Below, one piece after another: positions 39,884 through 53,300 of a DNA stretch of 64,000 bases. The DNA comes from Gonocerus acuteangulatus (taxonomy: Eukaryota > Arthropoda > Insecta > Hemiptera > Coreidae). The stretch is from contig OX328124.1 in the NCBI GenBank assembly GCA_946811695.1, positions 63,129,706 through 63,193,705 of the forward strand. The letters run 5' to 3'. A program made the translations under genes and the position numbers. Within the stretch, counting starts at the first letter, position 1; every line of letters starts with the position of its first letter. The notes under the pieces were generated by a model that was given only the letters and a program-made list of their open reading frames with translations, ran no database searches and was not told the DNA's origin.

Positions 39884-41274
39884 CTGTTCGCTCTCTAGCT
39901 CCCAGACGAATGGTCCGATTTTGATGAAATTTGGTACCCAAATTTTTCGTCTAATTTGAAAGGTCAAGTTTGTTAACCAGCAGAACCCGCCCACCAGAAC
40001 ATGGTTTTTGGAGCGAATGACGCGTGAAAAAAATCGTTCCACTTACTTCATATGCTTGCAAGTACACGTTTTATAGGCTTCTTGGCCTAGGAAAATGAAT
40101 GAAACCATTTTTAAGGCGATAGCTTTAGCCGTTTTCGAGAAAATTGGAAAAGTAGTTGTTTAATAACGATTTTGGTTTAGGTACTTAAAATCATGGGATT
40201 CAGTTGAAATATTTTCTGCATGTTCGAATTTCATCAAAACTAATTGTTGAAATTTTGGTTACGTTTTGAGATAAGGAAAGGTTAGAATAAAATTTTTTTT
40301 GACAGACATGAAAAGTTTTGGGAACTTCGTATACTTTCATTAATATCTCGAAAACGGTTAAAAATCTTGGGAAGCGGAAGGTTACCATTCGAAAGCTTAC
40401 TAAATGGTCTACAAAAAAGGTTCTGAAGAAAGTTTTGAATAAGCGATGTCAATCGGAGAAATAAGTGCTTAAACTTTGAAGTAATTGATTTCGTTTATTG
40501 GAACGGTTCTTTTTGTCTGTTTTTATTCCTTGTTATTTTTTATTTGCTTATAGTTGGATAATGTATTTGACAATAAAACCGATTAAGTAAAATAAGAAAA
40601 ACAATTCATTGTTAGAAATATAGCTTGCCAAGAGAAAGAGATTCGATGACGTCTTCGATGTTATTTTTAATTGCCTTTATGCTGTTGGTTTTTTATTTTA
40701 TTTTTTAATTGATTTTATATGAAGAATTATTACTATAGTAGAAGAACAGAAGAAAATGTGAAAAATTTTGATATTTTTCAATGCATTGAAAAATATCTCT
40801 AGAAGAGGATTCTGCGGTCTGGCGGACCCGACCAGGTAAAGTCATAAACCCCTTTGAACAAAGGCCGAACAAAATATTATCTGTTTCTATTCTAAGCTTT
40901 TCAAATGACAATAGGGATATGAACGGAACCGTGCTAAGATGATGCAGTTCCTGCGAGTCGGACTTTTTTTTAATCTCCCTCTCACCGACTTTCCAATCAA
41001 GAATGTTTTGTCTGTGTGTCCCCTATATGTTTAGTGTGGATATGTATGTTTTGGGTTAATCTTAAGGCCATGATCATCTTTTAACAAAATGCTTCATACA
41101 CAAATTTTTATATTCCCGATTCTTGGATAACTTAGTTTTTAGCGCGGTTCCTCCCTCCCCCATAGGGAGGAACCCCGCTTATAAGGTTGATACAATGAAA
41201 CAATCCGGAAGTGCCGACAAGAAAATTTCGCGTTTCAGAACCCCTAGAGACCGAAAATAACGGTGGTTCAAATT

Positions 41275-41371
<97 letters not shown>

Positions 41372-44300
41372 CTGTTTGCTCATTTCTGGCTTCCCTGATG
41401 GTCCGATTTTGATGAAATTTGGTACAAAAATCTGTCGTCCAATTTGAAAGGTCAAGTTCGTTAACCAGCAAAATCCGCCCACTGGAAGATGGCGTTTGGG
41501 GCAAAATTCGCGCAAAAAAAATCGTAACGCTTACGTTTTTGAGTTCATAAGCTTGTAAGTACTCGTTTTATAGGCTTCTTGGGCTAGGAAAACGAATGAA
41601 ACCATTTTCAAGGCGATAGCTTTAATCGTTTTCGAGAAAACTGAAAAAATAATTTTTGAATGCCGTTTTTGGTTTGGGTACTTAGAATCATGGGATTCAG
41701 TTGAAACATTTACTGCATCTTCTACTTTCATTAAAACTAAGATGTTGAAATTTTTGTTGCGTTTGGAGTTAAGGAAGGGTTAGAATAAAATATTTTATTA
41801 ACAGACATAAAAAGTTTTGGTAACTTTGTATACTTTCCTTAATATCTCGAAAAAGGTTAAGAATCTTGGGAAACAGAAGAATACCATTGGAAAGCTTACT
41901 AAATGCTCTACAAAGAAGGTTCTAATGAAAGTTTTGATTAGGCGATGTCAATCGGAGAAATAAGTGCTTAAAACTTTAAAGTAATTGATTTCGCTTATTC
42001 GAACTGTTCTTTTTGTCTTTAATTTTGATACTTAAAATTATGGGATTCAGTTGAAACATTTTCTGCATGTTTGAATTTCATCAACACTAATATGTTAAAA
42101 TTTCGGTTACGTTTGGAGCTAAGGAAGGATTAGAATAAAATATTTTATTAACAGACATGAAATGTTTTGGGAACTTCGTATACATTCCCTGATATCTCGA
42201 AGACGGTTAGGAATATTGGTAAACGGAGGGTTACCATGCGAAAGCTTACTAAATGTTCTACAAAAAAGATTCTGAAACAATTTTTGATTAGGCTATGTCA
42301 ATCGGAGAAATAAGTGCTTAAACTTTGAAGTAATTGATTTCGTTTGTTCGAACAGTTCTTCTTGTTTGTTTTTATTCCTTGTTGTTTTTTCATTGGTTAT
42401 AGTAGGATAATGTATTTGACAATAAAAAAGATTAATTAAAATAAGAAAAGCAATTCATTGTTAAAAATATATCAGGCTGTACCGTATGAAATGTCAGTTT
42501 TGGATTTGTCGATTTCCTTCAAATGTCTTGAAACTGTCGAGGCTCCTATTCCGAGTTCTTTGGCATATTCCCTAGTGTTTTTAATTGCTTATAGTAGTCA
42601 AATGTATTTGTCAATAAAACAGGATACGTATAATTAGAATCAATATTTTGTTTGTTAGAATTCGAAGATGCCGTATGAATATCTAGATTACAGTACTGGT
42701 GTTGATTTCGTTCTTTAGAATTATTCTTGGTATTCCCTATTTTCATCTGTTACCCATAGTTTTTTATTGTTAGTAGGTTTTTCTTATTGATTATAGAATA
42801 TAAATCTATTTGGCTATAAAACAGGATAAGTAAAATTAGTGACAATATTTCGGAGATTTCTGAGCGAAATACTTTTAAGACTTTCTACCACCACGAACGG
42901 CTTTTTTCCTCTATTTTTATCCACTAGATAGGCATTATTTTGCATATTATTCTATATAAGTTTTATTCAGCAGGGGATTCTGATGAAATTTTGTGTTTTT
43001 GCTGTGGATTTTAAATACGATGTATCTAAGATTGGATAACATTAGCGAGTCTACATAGTTAAGAACCGACGACGGAGGATTACTTCTTGCTATGATTTAG
43101 TCTACATATGTATATTAAGTCCTAAATCCAAAAAATAAACTTCACAACGGTTAGATACTATGAGCGAATATGGTGGTTCAATGCCCGTAGAAGCAGAAGG
43201 TCCGCAGGAAATTTACCTGCTAAGAGTTAATCCTCATGAGCTGTAAATATACCCCAGGTATCTGCCGACACAAATACAAAGCCTAGGCGGAGAGCACCCC
43301 AAAAACACAGATCCAAACATAGGTTATATACTAAATATTCATAAAGACTACTTAGTTGTAAACCGATTCATCAATTAGCAATCAATAGTTTTCAACAAAG
43401 GTTATATACTAAATATTGATAAAAAGTATTTAATTAGAAAAAAAAAACAATATTCCACAAGACTTGTTTTTGGTCCATTTGTGTCTACTCCATAGACTTA
43501 ATTAGGTATATTATTCTATTGTAGTTGGGCAACTAAACTTTGTTTTATTTTGTTAAATAAAGTTTTTTTTCTTGACTTGTTATTCGTCAAGACTTTTATT
43601 TGTCCTTGTGTATTAACTAGATAGGTTTTATTCGGCATATTATTCTATATAGGCTATATTAGGCAGGGTATTCTACTCAATCTTGTGTACTTCTTCTTGA
43701 TCCTTCTGTACATGGGCGTATATAAAAACAATTTCGGAGGGGGGGGGGCTGAGGCCATTTCCAGGGTATGGAATACTAAATATTTAGAGCTTGGAATAGT
43801 TTTAGGCAACTAAAACGCTATTACACGTAAAATATAATATGTTTTATGAACTAAGTGATCTTATTTAATTTATTTTTAAGGGTTTTATGAGAAGTTTTTA
43901 TCATCAATTCAAAATTTCGGGAGGGGTTGCAGCCCCCTCAGCCCCCCTCATATACGCCCATGCTTCTGTATCCACTAGAAAGGCTTTATTAGGCATATTT
44001 TGTATTGATTTATAGAGCTTTGCTTTAGAATGAGAGCCAGATTCTGTAATTTCCGCTTCTGTGTAAAAGTTAGCTACTGTCGGTGTCCCTGACGCCTTAA
44101 TATCACTTTTATTCGAGATGTTCGAGAGGATTTTGACAATTTTCACGAGATATATAAAAAAAATAAGTTTATTTCTTTTCTAAGCTTATCAAATGGCACT
44201 AGGGACATGAACGGAACCGCGCTAAGATGCTGCAGTTCCTGCGAGTCGGACTTTTATTATATAGGTCGGAGGCCCGGTGGCCGTGAGTGTTAAGGCGTGA

Positions 44301-47300
44301 TAGCCATGCGAAGGGTCATAGATTCAATTCCCACTATAGGGCGGTGAAAAAAAGAAAAGAAATCATCCCTATACTGGCTAGAAAAGGGTGATAACCTGTC
44401 CTAAAATACTTAGTTAATAATAATGGACGTTATAATTTTAATAAATAATATTAAATAGGTAAACACAATAGAACTTAACAGCCTACGATTCAAGCCTTGA
44501 GACTGAGGTTCATTTCAATAATAATATAGATACAGGTGTTGCTACAAATATAACTAACTGAGATTTTTCTTCCATATGTTTGCATGCCACATGATAATTA
44601 TATTAATAACTTAGCAATCATTAAATTACAACAACAAAATTGTAAACAAATCTACAGGTTGAAATTTACTAAAATGTGCTTTGTTGAATAACTGTTGTTG
44701 ACTTAAGTAAATTACTAATGAAGGTCAGAATTGTTCATTTTCAGAATTTAAATTACCCAAAATATTTTTTCCTGTTTCCATACTCTTAGTAGTTGTGATT
44801 TTATTTATATTAATCAGACCATATGTAACTGATATGCATATGATTTTATCATTTGTATTTATTCCAGGTTGTTAATAGCAACCAAATAGTGGTTAACAAT
44901 GCTAGCTTGGCTCAACAACTCGCTTCTGGCAAAGCAACATTGGCTACTCTCAATGGCCAACAAGTTCTTATCAGAACGGGCGCTGGAAACCTTATTTTGC
45001 AACAGCAAGGGATCAAATCTCCTACACCAGGACAAGCCTTAGTTGCAGCCACTCCTGCTCAGCAGCAGTCTAGGATAGTTCAAGTAAATCAATTTTCTTT
45101 TGTTGGTAGTTTTATGAATCAAAACAAAAAGTTTTTTATTATTTAAAATAGATTAACTGAGCTCAAATTTCTTGACTTCATAAGTTTCTTATATTTACTG
45201 TAAGGCACTGTAGTTTTTATAATATTTGTCTCTAGTCATGGTTTTCTTTTTGATTGAACTTTCTGGCTAATAACATAACTTTCAGTTCATGGGTGTGAAC
45301 TAACAGGTGTTGTGTGAATTAATAGCGATTGTTTTTCAGAGTGGGGGTGTTCCCAATCCTGCTAAATCTGGGGAAGAAGCAGGACAACAAACAGAGTCTG
45401 CAGCTACACCTACACCTGCTGAACAAGCTGCTCCTCCTCCCCTAAGAAGGAACATATCAGAAGAGCAGGTAATCATACATGAAACATCCAGTAAAGAATC
45501 ATGGCTGTGCTTTCGGTACAAAAAGGGCCTTTAATGAAGTTCTATTACTTAGTACGTAGCATTTCCCTGGGGTGGGCCTTGGCTTCCCTAACAATCTTCT
45601 GCCATTCTACTCTATTCATCTCATTTCTCTTTAGCCCAGCCTTTGGAGATTATCTTCTTTGTCCTGTATCTAACGAACCCTTGGTCCACGTCTCCTTCTA
45701 GGCTCTGTTAAGACTGCATGCAATAGCCTTTTAGGCATTCTTTCTGCTGAAAATGTTTTACATGACCCTAGCAATCAATTTGCCTAGCCTTAACAAATTG
45801 CACTATGCTGTTTGATATTTTATATTTGTCCTTGCCCTCCAGACCCCCTAAAGCAGACTGCCTTAAAAACTTTTTCTAGGATTTTCCTCTCAAATACGTT
45901 AAGCGAGCATATTTGTGGCTATCCTAGACAGGACCCATTTTCATAAGAAAATCATTCATTTACTTTTAAGGCCATCTCTGAATGTAATATAAGGAAATCT
46001 TCAATGTCATTCTTCTTCTTTTTTAAAGATATTTCATTGAATACGATCCTACATGAATTTTTTTGGGGAGACCAGAGCTTACTATAAATGAAAATAACTG
46101 ACATTATTTAAATTAAATTATATGGCAGTTATTTATAAGACTTATTTTTTCTAAATAAAAATAAATAAAATTGTACTGTAAATAAAATTCTTGCTACAAG
46201 AGCCCTTAGAGTGCCTAGACACCGGCTTTTGGTTGAAAATGAGATTGCACAGAAGCGATGCTCTGTAGTCATAAAATACACTTTTTTGTGGGAGTGGTTT
46301 TTCAGGCAGAATGATCAATTCTTTCCTTCCCCTTTTTTTGCACAAAAATAGGCCATTTCTTAGCTTTCCTTCTGCCTTTTTTTCTGTAATATTTGAGATT
46401 CGGAAAACTAAGTAGAGTGATTTAAAATTGTGAAGATAAGTTGGCATTGGTTAGATTGTCAAGTGGATTCTTTCATTTAATTTCTTAGATTTGTCTTTAT
46501 TCCTTCTTGGAATTTCGTTTTGAATATTGTAATTTTAGAAATTTTGATTTTTGTTGAACATTTTAATATTCTAAATCTGGTTTGTTTTTAGGAGTCTGCC
46601 TTACTTGCTGGACAGCCACCTGGTACTATAATCAAGTGCATTACAGCTCAAGTTATTCAAACCCCTCAAGGACCACGAATTGTGCTCCAAGGCTTAACAG
46701 GATCAAATTTTTCACAACAACAGCTTGCTGTTATACAACAACAAGTTAAACAGCAACTCCTTAAAGGTATAATTTTGTTTATAATAAAGTTTACAGGGGT
46801 CTCCCATGGTCTAGTGGCTAGCGCCTTAGACTCATAAGCGGGAGATGGCGGCAGGAATTTTCTTATCCCAAGGCTCGTTGGGAAAATTCCTCGCTGCACC
46901 CTGGATGTCGGCGGTGATGGCCTAGTTGTTGAAGCGCCGTAAAAAAAAAAAAAAAAAATAAAGTTTACATTTACTGTAAAAATAATAGAAATATTTTTCT
47001 CTTGAAGTACATTTACTTTTTATATCAGTAGTATTTTTTTTGTGTGTGTATATATATATACATACATATACATACATATACATATACATATATATACACA
47101 CACACACACATATACATATACATATATATACAAACATACGTACACATCTTTATTAGCCACAATTTTTTAATTCACGAAGCATTTTTACAATTCTTATGTA
47201 CATTAATTATATTCACAAGCAACTGGGAGAAAAGAGTGCCCATTGGCCAAAATGTCTATGACAAAACTAAGTCAAAAGTTTTTAAATTTTCTTATGGGCC

Positions 47301-50300
47301 AGTTATTTAAAAGTAATTACATTTCAGATACAATCCAATATAATAATGTCGGGCTGTCCTTCTCAAGAGAGCGCACCGCAGCCCTATGACCTAACATTCA
47401 GTTAATTCCATTATTGATATTATTTATGTGTTATTTAGGTCATTTATATGACTGGGTTAGGTCATGTGCACCTAAGGGAATGGTGAGGTTTACCTTTTTT
47501 TTTTTTCTTTTTTTTTTTACGGCACATCTACATCTAAGTCATTAGCGCCGACATCCATGGTGCAGCGAGGAATTTTACCAGCGAACCATCTCCCGCTTAT
47601 GAATCCAAGGCGCTAGCCATTAGACCACGGGAGACCCCGGTGAGGTTTACTATTTTCAAATGTAGATTGCATTCTGCATACAAGTTGGATCCTCCGTTTT
47701 CTTACCCCCAAACATCCGGAAGTGAATTCTTCCTATTTAGTTATCTTAGTCGTCAGTTTGGTTCCTGTCTAAATAATCACACTAAACAATGTATTTATTA
47801 TTTTTCCTTTTTTAAGCAACAATTTTATGTTCGGAACATTATGTTAATTCAAAGGAGGAGAAATTGTTAATGTAGAACTGATTGATCCTGAGATCTACCA
47901 AGAAATTTCGGGTTTCAAGAGGTACTCACCTCAATTTTAAACCCATATCAATGACTTTTTCAGTGAGCTTTGTTGTTTAGGATTCCATTTTATTTTTCAG
48001 CCTACCTCTTTAACGAGTATCTGAAGGAGAAACTCAGAAGGAAATTTAAGAGTAACTTCTCTTGTGTTCTTCTGACAAAGAACCATATGTGATAAATATT
48101 CTTCCTCTTTAATTCTTTGTACTCTGTTGCTGATATTTATTTTCTTTTTTATGTAGTGAAATATTTTATTTGGTTGCCAACATTTTATTTAAAATTTTAA
48201 TCCATATTTCTTTGTTCCGTGATAACAAAGGCTTAAGTCATTTATTGAGCCTTTGGAGATCATGAGGTAATAAAATAGCACAAAATCACAGCTACCAGTT
48301 GGTAGTAAGGTTTTAAGCCAATAAAAATGGGTCAGCGGTACCAATTAATACTATAGCCAGCCTTAAGACAAGTTTATAACTTCCTTCCTGGTATTAAGGA
48401 ACTTTGCTTTCACTCTCCTGAAAAATTCATATTTTTTACTTAAGCCTAATGATCGTGCATCAAAGATTTATAAGTGTGAATATTAAGCATTTCAATACAC
48501 AATACTCTGAGAATAACCCCTTATATGAAAAAAAAAAACACTTTATTCTACTGTAATAAAGCAAGTACACCAATAATGATGGTCTCCCTGTGGTCTAGTG
48601 GCTAATGCCTTAGATTCTCAAGCAGGAGATGGTGGGTTCAAGTCCCACCGGCGGCAGGAATTTTCTCTTCTCACGGCTCGTTGTCTGTGAATTTTAAAAA
48701 CTTGTATTGCAATAACAAAAATAAATGAGGGATGTTATTTTGAAAACTATTTCCCAAATTAGTTTTTTTTTTATATATATAGGTGTATGAGTATGGATTG
48801 CGGATTTTTTTCTAAAAAAAAACACATTAATTCTCGGGAAATGATAATAATTGATTTATTCAAAGTATGCGCCATTGCTAGCTACACATTTTTCCCATCT
48901 TTCTGGCAATTTATGGATACCGTGCCAGTACCATTCCTCCTTTTTGGATGCGAACCATTCATCGAGCCATTTTTTCACATCTTCGTAAGAACTGAAGTGC
49001 CAATTGGAAAGTTCGTGTCCCATCGATGAAAACAAGTAGTAGTCGGAAGGGGCCAAGTCTGGTGAGTAGGGCGGGTGGGGCAACATATCCCAGCCAAGTG
49101 CAGAAATGGTGTCTTTGACCACCTTTCGTGTGTGCGCGTGAGCGTTGTCGTGCTGTAAAATCACTCTTTCGTGTCTTGTTTCCCATTCTGGCCGCTTTTC
49201 GATCAATGCATGGTTCAAATTGATCATTTGCTGTCGGTCTTCGTCCAGCAATGCTTGCAATTCGGCATCTTCAAACGTTTTCGGGGGTTTTCCATGTTCC
49301 TTGTCACTGATGTCGAAATCACCACTTCTGAAGCGTCGGAACCAGCGTTCACAGGTGTCTGGCGATGGAGCATGACTGCCGTAAGCTTGAACAAGCATTC
49401 GATGACTTTCAGCTGCTGTATTCTCCAAAAGGAAACAAAATCGTAGCGATCCCCGCAAATCACACTTTATAGGCACAAAAATAGACATTTTCAAGCGCGA
49501 AATAAACAATGATGCTATCAGTCTGACAATGTAGAACCAATATGGCATTGCAGCACAACAATGGAAGTATAAAAGTCAGTATGCGTCAAATTCTGTATGG
49601 CGCGCATATACCAGTGGCGCTGCCAAGTGGTGAAATCCGCAATCCATACTCATATACCTGGTATATATATATAATGATATTTTACTACAATGTTTCAAAT
49701 TACCCATCTTCATTTTAGCTCAAGCTGAAGGTGGTAACCAAGGAGTCTTAGGGCCAACTAAAATCTATCTTGCTGTTCAACCTGCACCAGGTAGCAAGCC
49801 TGAACCTGCTGTAGAACAGACAAAAGCTCCAGTTCTGAAACCCGCTCAAGCCAAAGAAGATAGCCAGTCAACTGTAAAATGCGTTTTTTTTTTTTTTTTG
49901 TTTTTTTTTTGTTTACTTAAAACCCTAGATATATTTAAACTACAATTTTCTCTATATTGTTCCCAAATTTTCAGCCTTTCTCCTCACTATTCTTTGTCCA
50001 TCCTCCTTCTCAGATATTTTTGAGTTGTGATTTTTACTTTTAATCAGCCTCCTTTATATGACGTACTAACCTGTTTCTTTCATACTTAATTTTTAGTGTT
50101 TATAAGTTTTTTAGTTTTACAATCAAATTTGTTAGTCCTTAGGCAAGAGTTTATAGTGTATATGAGCATTATTCAGATAGATTTTACTTTTTGGTTCTCA
50201 AATTTTACAGAAATCAACTTGAAAATTAATCAACTTTTTTTTGTACCAATTGAACATACGTGTGATGGTTAATTTTTGTCGCTAGTTGGTCATGCACCCA

Positions 50301-50305
50301 CTACT

Positions 50306-50342
<37 letters not shown>

Positions 50343-53300
50343 CGTATGAAGAATATTGAATATTTTTTCTGAATATTTAAAAATCAATCACGCAATTCCA
50401 AATATCGTCAATTCATGTCGTCATTATACCGAGTCCCTCTACTGGAGCAACATCAGGTGCAGACGTTTCTGGAAGCATTTCAAGTGACATAATTCCACCT
50501 TCAAAACCCTTCCTAATACCACCGTCTATACCCTTCCTAATACCACCGTCTATAACCTTCCTAATACCCTCTTCAATGTCCTTCCTAATACCATCTTCAA
50601 TACCCTTCCTAATACCACCTTCAATACCCTTCCTAATACCATCTTCAATGTCCTTCCTAATACCATCTTCAATACCCTTCCTAATAATACCACCTTCAAT
50701 ACCCTTCCTAATACCATCTTCAATGTCCTTCCTAGTACCATCTTCAATACCCTTCCTAATACCACCTTCAATACCCTTCCTAATACCATCTTCAATGTCC
50801 TTCCTAATACCATCTTCAATACCCTTCCTAATACTACCTTCAATATCCTTCATAACACCACGTTTAATACTCTTCCTAATACCATCTTCCATACTCTTCC
50901 AAATATCATCTTCGATATTCTTCCTAATACTAGCTTCAATATCCAGCAGAATACTCCCTTCAATAACCTTTCGAATATCACCTTTTTGTTTATGCGCACA
51001 AATACATAATTTATGTTGTGAATGTTTTTGTGAATACATTTTTATTCACAAATTTTTATGTGAATTTATTTGTATCCGTACATTTAAATGTGAATGTTTT
51101 TGTAATCACTTGATTTTTTTTAATATTCACAATTTTTGTGTATATTTAGAATTTTTCCTCTAAATTAGATTTTATTTACAGAAAAATTTGTGAGTACAAT
51201 TTTATTTGCATTTATATATATGACATACGTGAATACAAATAAATTCGTATTCAATCTTACGAATACGAAATTATTTATATTCGTATTACAAATAAATGAG
51301 GTACACATAAATTCTTATTTTTATTTCTAAATAAAATTATGCCAACTCTAATTACCATCCAATGTAGAGTAGGACGGTAATGATACGGACGGTAATGACA
51401 TTTGTTACAAAAATATTTTTAATTTTTTTTCTAAAATAATTATATTAATAAAAATTATTGTAAAATACGTAGTTTTTGAAGCACTATTTAATTGTTAGAC
51501 AAAAAAAAAATTTCATGGATGTTTTGAGTAATAAAATGGGAGACGGTAATGACCAGCAAAATACTCCAATCGTGATTTACCAGATAAAACACATCGCAAA
51601 AACTGATACGTACAACATTTCTCTTATGAACCTTTTGGACAACAAAAATCAGTTTGAGAGAGGTGCTCCATCTATTTGGAAACAATTTGCTCCATCCTGA
51701 TAGGTTTTCTCGTTAATTGAAAAAGGCAGACGGTAATGATGTCAAAACTGAGGGACAACTTTTAAGGCGCTATTGCAAAGTTAGATTTTTTTTAAATTTA
51801 TTTAAATTTATATTAATGCATCTTAAATATTATTATGTTAAAATGAAACATCACATGAGAAAAAAATATAATATCCTTCCCCCCTAAAAAAAATAGTAAA
51901 ATGTAATAAATTTGTCCAGGGACAGTGGACGGTAATGATTTTGGGCCTATAAAATTAATAATTTTGACATTAAATTTTGAAATTCAGAATTTAATTTTGG
52001 TAGCATTAATTTCCTCTTTATTCCATTAGTGATTCCAAGAAGAAAAAAATTAAAAAAATCTGGCCGTCTTAATTATATCGCCAAGGGACAAGAATGTTAA
52101 AACTATTTGAATAATGCTCATATAAGTAATGACAGAAATTAGTCTTTATAATGAAAGATTTAGAAGTCTACCAATATAAGCTCAAATGTGCTTCCATTTT
52201 GACATGTAAAATTCAAATTTTAACATGGAGGCCCGGTGGTTTTGAGTGGTAAGACACATGCACTTTGTGCCTAAAGTTATGGGCTCCATTCCCACATGGG
52301 GTGATGATTTTTCTTTTGATAAAAGGAAGGCTTCTGCCCCATCTTGGCTAGAAAAACGTTATAACCTGTAGAAAACCTGCGCCAAAAATCGTTGTTATGT
52401 ATATGTAGACGTTAAAATTTAAATAAATAAATAATTAAAAGTTCTTATTATTGAGCTATCCAATATGGACATCCTCAATCCAGTCATAACCTTGTGCTCT
52501 CATGTAATGCCTTTTTTCTGTAGCTCCATTTTTCATGTTTCTAGAATTATTAATTAAATCCATATATGCTAATAGACATTTCTTTTGAAGGCTATTCCTC
52601 CTGATTAATTAAGTTCACAAAGGAATGCTAGAGATTTTTGAAATATTATTTGTTCGGTTCTTGCTCTACCATTGATAAAAAAGGGCAAGGGCCCAATATT
52701 GGTGAAATCTAGCCCAATTGTATTTTACAACAAAAAAAAGGGGACGTTCTGTTAACCATGAAATTACAAATGATAAAACATTGTAATGACAATAGTTTTG
52801 CCTACACGCACTTCCATGGGGATCTCCCCTGAGGTTAGTTAGCTTGCCTTGCCTGACTGTCATGGAGAAGATACAGAATTGATTGCAGTGAATTTCGTCA
52901 GTTATGGCCACTCTCAAAGCTTTCCCTGCTTCACTGTGAATATTTAGAAACAGTGGCCACCTTTAAATAAACCGATGCTAATAGCTATAGAAGAAGATGC
53001 ACTGTTAAAAAAAAGAAGGAAAATGAGCTTCCTGAGACACTTTATTGGTAATGATATCAGTATCAGTTCATTATCAATTATAGGTTTTGTGAAAATCTGG
53101 AAGATTTTTTTGTTTTAGGCATTGAAAAATGAACAAATTCTTTTCAAATGTTCTTGTTCATGAATTTCAACAATAAAATTAAATTAAATGAAAAAATGTT
53201 TTATTCTGAGACTTTGTCCCTTAAGAATAACATATAAATACACTTGGTTAATTATACAAATTTAAAATAGTTCAATATAAAAAAAAAAAATATATATAAA

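Noticed and set aside
39726..40042. Frames made of YIYIYI repeats at (TA)n arrays (also 10892, 25157, 41132, 46922)
   Set aside because: Translations of microsatellites, not proteins.
50284..50340. Long poly(T) as a transcription terminator
   Set aside because: In this eukaryotic intron it is more likely a retroposon tail or slippage run.
52666..52917. 83-codon minus-strand frame starting MRVAITDEIHCNQFC
   Set aside because: Faintly like a transposase tail, but no catalytic motif or terminal repeats were found.
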